DNA of 64,000 nt from Pseudomonas viridiflava (lineage in GTDB: Bacteria; Pseudomonadota; Gammaproteobacteria; Pseudomonadales; Pseudomonadaceae), in the NCBI RefSeq assembly GCF_900601905.1, contig NZ_UWFA01000380.1:1-64000 (forward strand), written 5' to 3'. This document shows positions 55,351-62,144 of the stretch, in pieces. The notes below the pieces were generated by a model. The model ran no database searches, had not been told where the DNA came from, and saw nothing but the letters and a program-made list of their open reading frames with translations. Every line of letters begins with the position of its first letter. The stretch's first letter is position 1. Position numbers and translations under genes: made by a program.

Positions 55351-55566
55351 ATGAACAGTCCGCTGTTTTCCAGCGTGGTCGCTTACGCCCAACAGTGTGA
55401 GCGCCAGTTGGTGGAAATACTGCATTTGCGACCGAGCCTGGACCGTAAACAAGTCTCGGCCTGGGTCGACGAACAAAGCCATGCGCGAACTGACAGTGAT
55501 CCGCTGCAGTTGCTGCGTTCGATCAACTCGAAAGTCCGGGCGGGTAAACGGTTGCCCTGGGAATAA
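55351..55566 (+). CDS. Small protein of unknown function
   Basis: 71 aa, soluble, charged, no signal peptide or membrane helix. Contains LVEILHLRPSLDRKQVSAWVDEQ and ends GKRLPWE. It starts 16 bases after the DUF808 gene and is probably co-transcribed. A ribosome site GACGAAG-type precedes it weakly. No family recognised; codon use looks like its neighbours, so it is likely real. Confidence 0.6.
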   Translation: MNSPLFSSVVAYAQQCERQLVEILHLRPSLDRKQVSAWVDEQSHARTDSDPLQLLRSINSKVRAGKRLPWE

Positions 55567-55579
55567 GCGTATAGATCAA

Positions 55580-55670
55580 GTGGGACCGGCTTTAGCCGGG
55601 AAGGCTGTATTCCAGACGCAGCAGATGCGTGGTCTGTTATGGCCTCTTCACGGCTAAAGCCGGTCCCACA
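55580..55670. repeat. REPIN between convergent genes
   Basis: GTGGGACCGGCTTTAGCCGG (55580-55599) and the reverse copy CCGGCTAAAGCCGGTCCCAC-type arm (55645-55669). It sits between the small unknown gene and the Tsx-like gene and may serve both 3' ends. Confidence 0.9.
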
Positions 55671-55703
55671 GGTAATACAGCGCCTTCCAATCAGGGTTAT
55701 TGA

Positions 55704-56489
55704 TTAAAAGAACACTTTCACCAACAAACTCGCCGTGTTCTGGTTAGTGTCAAAGAACCGGGTGTCTTCAATCCCGTACTTGTCAGACCAGTAATCGTAT
55801 TCAATACCGACATACAGTTGGCGATCCGGCAAGTTGATGGCTTTGCCCAGGTCGTATTTGATCTGTGGGTTGAAGTGGACGTTGGATTTGTAGTCGCCGT
55901 TGCGGTTGGATTTGTTGTCCACGACCCAGTCCATGAAGCCGTCGATCAGGATGTCGGATTTGCCCACCGGGATGGTGTACGACCAGACCGGAGTCACCTG
56001 CCAGGCGCCGTAGCCTGCGCGGTGGCCGTCGGTGTAGCGCTTGTAGAAGTTCAGCTGGAAGTAGTCGAACCCCGGGATTTTCAGGTCCACGGCCGGGCCG
56101 ATCAGGTAGGACTCGTTGTCGCCTTCGCCGAACTCGTAAGTGGCGGCCAGCAAGACGTCGGAGATCGGGCCGAATTCGATTTTCTGGCCGAGGATCTTGC
56201 CCAGGGACAGGCGCGGGGAGATTTCACCGTAATAAGTGTTATCGCCACTGTTGGCGTCGCCTTTGCCGTTGTAGAAGATCTTGTCGATGAACAGGAAGTT
56301 ATCGCCGTATTTCCAACCGTCAGCGTGCTCGAACGTGAACGTCTGCTGGTTTGACGGGTTGACGGTAAAGTCGCGACCGTTCAGATAAGTCAGGCTGTTG
56401 CTTTGCCATTGCAGCAGGCCGTCGGCCATGCTTTGCCCGGATGCCACGAGGCCGCCTGCAACTATCGCGCTGGAAATAATACGGTTCAT
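55704..56489 (-). CDS. Tsx/OmpK-type outer membrane nucleoside channel
   Basis: 261-aa outer membrane beta-barrel of the Channel_Tsx family. Signal peptide ending SMA|DG at about residue 22, alternating aromatic beta strands such as LLQWQSNSLTYLNG and FDYFQLNFYKRYTDGH, and a C-terminal Phe (LLVKVFF) required for barrel assembly. Its place next to the urate pathway suggests uptake of purine nucleosides or urate (inference). Upstream gap carries candidate RutR-like sites. Confidence 0.85.
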   Translation of the reverse strand: MNRIISSAIVAGGLVASGQSMADGLLQWQSNSLTYLNGRDFTVNPSNQQTFTFEHADGWKYGDNFLFIDKIFYNGKGDANSGDNTYYGEISPRLSLGKILGQKIEFGPISDVLLAATYEFGEGDNESYLIGPAVDLKIPGFDYFQLNFYKRYTDGHRAGYGAWQVTPVWSYTIPVGKSDILIDGFMDWVVDNKSNRNGDYKSNVHFNPQIKYDLGKAINLPDRQLYVGIEYDYWSDKYGIEDTRFFDTNQNTASLLVKVFF

Positions 56490-56557
56490 TCATCGCTCCT
56501 GATGGATATCTTTGGTTTTTGAGTGCTCTTGACAGGCACTTTTTTGCGCAGTTAAAC

Positions 56558-56573
56558 ATGTCTATCTGGTCAG
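56558..56573 (-). promoter_or_regulatory. RutR-like half palindrome 1
   Basis: ATGTCTATCTGGTCAG: one good half-site TGGTCAG, 10 of 14 positions of the enteric RutR consensus TTGACCANNTGGTCAA. About 70 bases before the Tsx-like start. Confidence 0.3.
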
Positions 56574-56694
56574 CTTTATCGGCTTGATGAGAGCTATAGC
56601 AAGAGCTGCGCCAAGCTCGCCAAAAAGCCACGAAAGTTCTATCGAAACGTCATTAAAGGTTCGAATGGAGGCGTTTCTGGAGAAAACTCGACAG

Positions 56695-56710
56695 TTGACT
56701 GATCGGTCAG
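56695..56710 (-). promoter_or_regulatory. RutR-like palindrome 2
   Basis: TTGACTGATCGGTCAG, 11 of 14 fixed positions of the RutR consensus with correct symmetry. Lies upstream of the Tsx-like gene. Confidence 0.4.
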
Positions 56711-56841
56711 CAAGTTGGCCGAGAAGTCAGGATTCCAATCAGACGGGTTTTACTGCGGCGGCGGAGGATACTGGCTTGGGTTGTAGGGCTCAAGTGCTCT
56801 GGGACGGGGCGTTAGGGGCGATAGTGGGGCGTTCCATATCT

Positions 56842-56933
56842 TGTAGGACCGGCTTTAGCCGGGAAGACCGCATTCCTGACACAGCATATGTGTTGAATGC
56901 ACCGGCCTCTTCCCGGCTAAAGCAGGTCCTACG
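56842..56933. repeat. REPIN after puuD
   Basis: TGTAGGACCGGCTTTAGCCG (56843-56862) and a reverse arm CCCGGCTAAAGCAGGTCCTA (56912-56931), at the 3' end of puuD. Confidence 0.85.
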
Positions 56934-56946
56934 GTATTGGCGAGTC

Positions 56947-58230
56947 TCAGTGAGTTTGCGCGCCCGAGGTCACCCATGACCCAATCAAATCCCGCTCTTG
57001 CTGGGTCATCTGGGTGATGTTGCCCAACGGCATGATCTGCGAGGTCACGGCCTGGGCCTGAATGCGCGGGGCCATTTGCCTGATTTGCTCGGCCGTGTCG
57101 AACATCACCCCGCCCGGCGCCGTGCTGAACAGCTGGCTGGTGGGCTTGGCGGAATGGCAGACCGTGCAGCGTTGCTGGATCACGCTGTGGACCTTTTCGA
57201 AATCCACACCCGCAGCCGCTTGAGCAACGACCGGCTCGGGGGCTGGAGCTGGCCTGACTTCATCATGCCGATAACCGCCAATGGCCGTACCGGGCAGTGG
57301 CTGATAGTCAATCTTCGCCGGACCTGGCGATGGCGGCGCGGCAGGACCGGTGACATACGCCAGACAGATCATGCCCAGTGCGGCAACCGGCAAGGTCCAG
57401 GCAAATTTGTGGCTGTTGTGCCGGGTATTGAAATAGTGGCGGACCAGTACCGCCAGCACCCCGATCCCGGCCAGGATCAGCCAGTTGTACCGGCTGCCAT
57501 AGGTGCTCGGGAAGTGGTTGCTGATCATGATGAACAGCACTGGCAGCGTGAAGTAGTTGTTGTGCCGCGAACGCAGCAGACCTTTGGCCGGCAAGGAGGG
57601 GTCCGGCGTGCGGTTCTCGGCAATGGCCGCCACCAGTGCGCGCTGGGCGGGCATGATGATGCGAAAGACGTTGCCGACCATGATCGTGCCGATGATCGCG
57701 CCCACATGCAGGTACGCGCCACGCCCGCTGAACACCTTGCTGAAGCCGTACGCGGCGGCGATCACCAGCACGAAAAGAATCAGCCCCAGCAGGCCGGGGC
57801 GTTTGCCCAGTGCCGAGTCACACAGAAAACTGTAGACAAACCAGCCGACGAATAACGAGCCAAACCCCAGGGCCACGCCTTCGACGCCAGACAGGCTGCT
57901 GCCCGGGGCCAGCAAATACAGGGTTGGATTGGTGTAAAACACCACACACAGCAGCGCCACACCGGAGAGCCAGGTGAAGTAGGCTTCCCATTTGAACCAG
58001 TGCAGGTTGTCGGGCATGGTCGGCGGGGCGAGTTTGTATTTCTCCAGGTGATAAATGCCGCCGCCATGGATGGCCCACAAATCACCGGACAGGCCGTCGC
58101 GCGGGTTGACCCGATTGAGGTTGTTTTCCAGCCAGACGAAGTAAAACGAGGCGCCGATCCAGGCGATGCCGACAATCATGTGAATCCAGCGCACGCTGAG
58201 ATTCAGCCATTCCATCAAATGTGCTTCCAC
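56947..58230 (-). CDS. puuD: Membrane-bound urate oxidase PuuD with cytochrome c domain
   Basis: Oxidises urate to 5-hydroxyisourate in the inner membrane, passing electrons to the chain instead of making peroxide. 427 aa. N-terminal DUF989-type domain with about eight transmembrane helices (WLNLSVRWIHMIVGIAWIGAS at the start), a Pro-rich linker (about 290-335), and a periplasmic cytochrome c with CTVCH at 355-359 and distal Met near 400. Its heme domain would depend on the Ccm system encoded at 41642-48634. Last gene of the puuE-uraD-alc-allA-puuD group. Confidence 0.95.
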   Translation of the reverse strand: MEAHLMEWLNLSVRWIHMIVGIAWIGASFYFVWLENNLNRVNPRDGLSGDLWAIHGGGIYHLEKYKLAPPTMPDNLHWFKWEAYFTWLSGVALLCVVFYTNPTLYLLAPGSSLSGVEGVALGFGSLFVGWFVYSFLCDSALGKRPGLLGLILFVLVIAAAYGFSKVFSGRGAYLHVGAIIGTIMVGNVFRIIMPAQRALVAAIAENRTPDPSLPAKGLLRSRHNNYFTLPVLFIMISNHFPSTYGSRYNWLILAGIGVLAVLVRHYFNTRHNSHKFAWTLPVAALGMICLAYVTGPAAPPSPGPAKIDYQPLPGTAIGGYRHDEVRPAPAPEPVVAQAAAGVDFEKVHSVIQQRCTVCHSAKPTSQLFSTAPGGVMFDTAEQIRQMAPRIQAQAVTSQIMPLGNITQMTQQERDLIGSWVTSGAQTH

Positions 58231-58277
58231 GGTAGTACCTTGTGCCTGTCATCACTTGACGGATGCTCAGGCCCTGC

Positions 58278-58781
58278 TTAGCGGTGGGGGTCGAGAACCA
58301 GTTTCTGGCTCTCGGCGAAAAAATGCTCATCGCAGTTATTACCTGTGCCACTGCGATCAACCACCAGGAAGTCATCCCGCTTTTCGATCGTCAGCACCGG
58401 ATGGTGCCAGACGCCGCGATGGTAATTGACGCCCTGCCTGCCATTGGAAAGGAAGGCGCGGACCAGCTCTGATTCAGGTTCATCGCCAAGTGGCGCGACC
58501 ACGATCAGAAAAGGGTTGCCGAGCAGCGGCACGAAGGCCTGGCTGCCCAGCGGATGGCGCTCCAGCATGCTGATGATCAACGGCATCTCCAGCGCCTCGG
58601 CGCGGAAAATACTGATGATCGCCTGGTCGTCCGGCGTCGCGGTCTGCACCTGGGCCAGACGATGGAAGCGCTGGGTCGAGCCGTTGTTGATCATGAAGTG
58701 ATCGCTGCCGTCGGTTTCGATGACATCACCGAAGGGGGCGAACGCTTGCTTGGTCAACGGCTCGATGGTCAATGTGCGCAT
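58278..58781 (-). CDS. allA: Ureidoglycolate lyase AllA
   Basis: Splits ureidoglycolate into glyoxylate and urea, the last step of the pathway. 167 aa, cupin-like fold, starts MRTLTIEPLTKQAFAPFGDVIE, with ERHPLGSQAFVPL and GVNYHRGVWHHP, the family motifs. The frame opens at 58856 but ATG 58781 gives the standard start. Between alc and puuD. Confidence 0.95.
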   Translation of the reverse strand: MRTLTIEPLTKQAFAPFGDVIETDGSDHFMINNGSTQRFHRLAQVQTATPDDQAIISIFRAEALEMPLIISMLERHPLGSQAFVPLLGNPFLIVVAPLGDEPESELVRAFLSNGRQGVNYHRGVWHHPVLTIEKRDDFLVVDRSGTGNNCDEHFFAESQKLVLDPHR

Positions 58782-58874
58782 GCTGGTTCTTCTGTTATTG
58801 AATTCAATGATTTTGCTGCTGCAGGTAGGTGGGAGCGCCACCCCGGTCGCTCCCACAATAAAACCGGTAATGCG

Positions 58875-59870
58875 TTACTTTGAAACCTTACCTAGAACCC
58901 GAAGACGGCTCACCCCACCATCCGGAAACACATTCAGGCGGATATGGGTGATTGGGCCCATGGCCTTGATCTGCTCGGCGAACTCATGTTCGGCGTGCAT
59001 GCTCAGCTTCTGGCTGTGCAGCAGTTCGCGCCAGAACAGGCTCTGGGTTTCGATCTGGCTGTCGGTGCCGCCTTTGACGAACGCGCCCTGGATCGAGCAA
59101 CTGTCCGGGTAGTTACCTTTGAAGTGCAGGGTATCGACGATGACTTTTTCCACTTCCCCGGCATGGCCCAGGGCGATGATCACCCAGTCGTTGCCCGGCG
59201 TACGGCGTCGTGCGGTTTCCCAGCCGTCGCCCATGTTCACGCCACGGCCCGGGTTGAGGATGTTGCTCATGCTGCCGTAATGCTCGTCGGAGCAGGCCAG
59301 GGCGCGGCCGCCGTTGAGGGCCGAGGCCAGATCGAGCTGTTCGTTTTCGCCCACCGCCGACCAGTCGCGAAACGGCACGCCATAGACCCGCAGTCGAGCG
59401 ATGCCGCCATCCGGGTAGATGTTGAAGCGCAGGTGGCTGAATGCCTGGTCGTCAGTGATGGCGTGGTAGTGGTGGCTGTCGCCGTTGAGTTCCACTGCCG
59501 AGAGGATTTCCGTCCACTGGGTATTTTCGTCCGGTTCGCCCGACGTCAGGAAGCAGGCTTCCAGGGAGGCCGACGGCGGATAGTTGCCGGTGAAGAACGA
59601 GGTGTCGATATCCACGCCCTTGATCGAGCCGGGCACGCCCAGGCGGATCACGGCGCTGTCGTAACCTTCAAAGCGTTTGCGGCGCGACTCCCAGCCGTCC
59701 ATCCACTTGCCGTTATCGTCGAACACGCCTTCCTTCCACACCGCCGGGGTGGGCTGGAACAGGCGGTTGGCGTCGGCAAACCAGTCATCGGTCACGGAGA
59801 GGATTTTGGTACCCAGGCGCGCATCGGCCAGGTTGACGAACTTCTCGAAGGGCGCTGCGTAAGCTTTCAT
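58875..59870 (-). CDS. alc: Allantoicase
   Basis: Hydrolyses allantoate to ureidoglycolate and urea. 331 aa made of two similar jelly-roll domains (about 15-175 and 190-325): the repeats share [11 protein letters not shown] / [18 protein letters not shown] and [16 protein letters not shown] / [16 protein letters not shown]. Normal length. Lies between uraD and allA. Confidence 0.95.
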   Translation of the reverse strand: MKAYAAPFEKFVNLADARLGTKILSVTDDWFADANRLFQPTPAVWKEGVFDDNGKWMDGWESRRKRFEGYDSAVIRLGVPGSIKGVDIDTSFFTGNYPPSASLEACFLTSGEPDENTQWTEILSAVELNGDSHHYHAITDDQAFSHLRFNIYPDGGIARLRVYGVPFRDWSAVGENEQLDLASALNGGRALACSDEHYGSMSNILNPGRGVNMGDGWETARRRTPGNDWVIIALGHAGEVEKVIVDTLHFKGNYPDSCSIQGAFVKGGTDSQIETQSLFWRELLHSQKLSMHAEHEFAEQIKAMGPITHIRLNVFPDGGVSRLRVLGKVSK

Positions 59871-59910
59871 TCTTTTTGTCTACCTTGGGTCTTTGCCGGG
59901 AAGAGGGCGG

Positions 59911-60426
59911 TTAAAGGGCTTGCAAACGAAACAGGGCAATCTTGTTGATCTCGGCCAGGGCGCAGGCAAATTCGGCATCCAGCGGATTATGAATGCGGGT
60001 TTCGAAGGCGGCGAGTATCTGGTGTCGATTGCTGCCCTTGACCGCCATGATGAACGGGAAGGCGAAGCGGGATTTGTACGCATCGTTGAGTTCGGTAAAG
60101 CGCTGAAACTCTTCAGGTGTGCACTCATGAATCCCCGCCCCGGCCTGTTCGCTTGAGCTTGCTTGAGTCAATTGACCTTGCACCGCCGCTTTGCCTGCAA
60201 GGTCCGGGTGGGCGTTGATCAATGCCAGTTGCCGGGCATGATCGGCGTTGAGCAGAATCTCGCTCATCCGCGCGTGCAGGGTCTGTATATCGTCCAGATC
60301 GCTGACCCGGCCCTGATCGTAAACAGCGGCGGCAACCCACGGCGAATGCTCGTAGATGTCGGCAAAGGTTGCAATGAACTCGTCACGGCTCAACGTCGAA
60401 GGTTGCAGCGTTGCAAAGCGGCTCAT
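59911..60426 (-). CDS. uraD: OHCU decarboxylase UraD
   Basis: Converts 2-oxo-4-hydroxy-4-carboxy-5-ureidoimidazoline to S-allantoin. 171 aa, all-helical. The catalytic segment INAHPDLAGK (His-Pro-Asp) and the C-terminal FPFIMAVKG are present. Overlaps puuE by four bases, showing coupling. Confidence 0.95.
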   Translation of the reverse strand: MSRFATLQPSTLSRDEFIATFADIYEHSPWVAAAVYDQGRVSDLDDIQTLHARMSEILLNADHARQLALINAHPDLAGKAAVQGQLTQASSSEQAGAGIHECTPEEFQRFTELNDAYKSRFAFPFIMAVKGSNRHQILAAFETRIHNPLDAEFACALAEINKIALFRLQAL

Positions 60427-61352
60427 TTCAATGGCTCCGGCTGATACGGATGCTCAGCGTGCCAATGACGGGCGATATCGACCCGACGGGTGAACCAGAC
60501 CTGCTCATGGCCTTTGGCGTATTCGATAAAGCGCTTGAGGGCGGCCAGCCGCGCCGGGCGGCCAATCAGGCGGCAATGCAGACCGATGGAAAGCATCTTA
60601 GGTGCCTCGCTGCCCTCGGCATACAGCACGTCGAACGCGTCCTTGAGGTACTGGAAAAACTGCTCGCCATTGTTGAAGCCCTGGACCTGGGTGAAGCGCA
60701 TGTCATTGGTGTCCAGGGTATAAGGGATCACCAGGTGCGGCTTGCCGGTCGGGTTGTTCGGTTCCCAGTAAGGCAGGTCGTCGTCATAGGTGTCGCAGTC
60801 ATACAGGAAGCCACCTTCCTCCATGACCAGGCGCCGGGTGTTGGGCCCGGTGCGGCCGGTGTACCAGCCCAGTGGGCGCTCGCCGGTGATTTCGGTGAGG
60901 ATGCGGATGGCCTTGAGCATGTGCTCGCGCTCTTTGGCCTCGTCCATGTACTGATAGTCGATCCAGCGATAACCGTGACTGCAGATTTCATGACCGTCGG
61001 CAGCCATGGCGCGGATCACGTCCGGGTGGCGCTGGGCAGCCATGGCCACGGCAAAGATGGTCAGGGGAATATCAAACTGTTTGAACAGCTTCAGGATGCG
61101 CCAGACGCCTGCGCGGCTACCGTACTCGTAGAGCGATTCCATGCTCATGTTGCGCTCGCCCTGCAACGGCTGCGCCGAGACCATCTCTGAAAGGAACGCT
61201 TCGGATTCCTTGTCGCCATGCAGGATATTGCGCTCGCCGCCTTCCTCGTAATTAAGCACAAAGGACAGAGCGATGCGTGCATTGCCGGGCCATTGCGGGT
61301 GGGGCGGATTGCTGCCATAACCGATCAGGTCACGAGGGTAGTCGGCGCTCAC
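60423..61352 (-). CDS. puuE: Allantoinase PuuE (polysaccharide-deacetylase type)
   Basis: Hydrolyses allantoin to allantoate; belongs to the NodB-like deacetylase fold, unrelated to metal-dependent AllB. 309 aa from the GTG at 61352, which has AAGGA seven bases upstream and gives VSADYPRDLIGYGSNPPHPQW. The frame opens further at a TTG (61403) with no ribosome site. Motifs SFVLNYEEGGE, GHEICSHGYRWIDYQ and GLHCRLIGRPAR are visible. First gene of the minus-strand operon, divergent from hiuH. Confidence 0.94.
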   Translation of the reverse strand: MSADYPRDLIGYGSNPPHPQWPGNARIALSFVLNYEEGGERNILHGDKESEAFLSEMVSAQPLQGERNMSMESLYEYGSRAGVWRILKLFKQFDIPLTIFAVAMAAQRHPDVIRAMAADGHEICSHGYRWIDYQYMDEAKEREHMLKAIRILTEITGERPLGWYTGRTGPNTRRLVMEEGGFLYDCDTYDDDLPYWEPNNPTGKPHLVIPYTLDTNDMRFTQVQGFNNGEQFFQYLKDAFDVLYAEGSEAPKMLSIGLHCRLIGRPARLAALKRFIEYAKGHEQVWFTRRVDIARHWHAEHPYQPEPLK

Positions 61353-61393
61353 GGAAGTTTCCTTATGTTCGGGGCCAGCGTGCGAAGTGCTGA

Positions 61394-61403
61394 TTGTATA
61401 CAA
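61394..61403. promoter_or_regulatory. GntR-type operator candidate TTGTATACAA
   Basis: Perfect 10-bp palindrome about 42 bases before the puuE start. This sequence type is a common binding site of FadR-subfamily GntR regulators. No GntR gene lies within the window. Confidence 0.5.
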
Positions 61404-61478
61404 ACCCTATAATAGATTGTAGCCAGTTGTATTAATCCATCAGTTCCTTCGCGCTGAGCAAAAAGCGCTGCAAGAAAC

Positions 61479-61494
61479 TTGCCTGACTGGTCAG
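61479..61494. promoter_or_regulatory. RutR-like palindrome 3
   Basis: TTGCCTGACTGGTCAG, 10 of 14 consensus positions, also containing the tighter palindrome CTGACTGGTCAG. Shares GGTCAGC with the two sites before the Tsx-like gene. Confidence 0.35.
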
Positions 61495-61702
61495 CTTATC
61501 CGTGGAAAATCCATTTAATTCCGCAAGTCCCGCTAACACGGGGGGAAATCCAGGCGCCCTGACCGACTGGCGTCGCGAGGCACTTTTTATTGTGTACAGC
61601 TTTTTTGAAAACTGTCTTAATTCTGCAGCGCACGCTCGCTCGCCAGCACTTTAATGGTGCGCGGGCGTTATCACATCTTGAGAAACGGGGCACTGATCGG
61701 TC

Positions 61703-62056
61703 ATGGGCAAATTGACAACGCACGTACTGGATGCCGCGCATGGCTGTCCGGGTAACGCTATCCATATTGAGCTGTACCGCATGGAGGGCGAAACCCCGGT
61801 GCTGCTCGTCAGGGCGCTGACCAACAGCGACGGCCGCTGCGATGTGCCGTTGCTGCAAGGCGCGGACTACCAGTGCGGTGTGTACCAGTTGCAGTTCCAC
61901 GTAGGTGATTATTACCGGGCACGCGGCACATCAATGGCCCAGCCGGCCTTTCTCGACGTGGTGGTGCTGCGTTTCGGGATCGATGCGGCTCAGGAGCACT
62001 ACCATGTGCCGTTACTGGTTTCGCCCTACAGCTATTCGACTTATCGCGGCAGTTGA
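61703..62056 (+). CDS. hiuH: 5-hydroxyisourate hydrolase HiuH
   Basis: Hydrolyses 5-hydroxyisourate, the product of PuuD, to OHCU. 117 aa transthyretin-related protein. Contains the N-terminal THVLDAAHGCPG with its catalytic His and the C-terminal YHVPLLVSPYSYSTYRGS, the diagnostic YRGS end. No signal peptide, so cytoplasmic. Divergent from the rest of the urate genes. Confidence 0.96.
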   Translation: MGKLTTHVLDAAHGCPGNAIHIELYRMEGETPVLLVRALTNSDGRCDVPLLQGADYQCGVYQLQFHVGDYYRARGTSMAQPAFLDVVVLRFGIDAAQEHYHVPLLVSPYSYSTYRGS

Positions 62057-62144
62057 TGAGTGTGTCTCTGCAATAGTTATGTAGCCCCTTGGCCGGGCAT
62101 GATTTCGCCAAGCTCCAGCGACCTTGATCGATGGAGTATTGCCC

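Larger units (their letters stand above)
56490..56946. other. Intergenic region between the Tsx-like gene and puuD
   Basis: Holds the Tsx-like gene's promoter region, two RutR-like sites (56558 and 56695) and a REPIN (56842-56933). No convincing gene is seen in either strand. Confidence 0.65.
61353..61702. other. Divergent control region puuE / hiuH
   Basis: 350 bases without a gene, containing the palindrome TTGTATACAA (61394), a TATAAT at 61409 and a RutR-like site at 61479. It should hold promoters in both directions. Confidence 0.7.

Noticed and set aside
61496..61900. Minus-strand ORF of 134 codons opposite hiuH
   Set aside because: Covers the hiuH start and the intergenic control region; no ribosome site or domain, while hiuH is certain.
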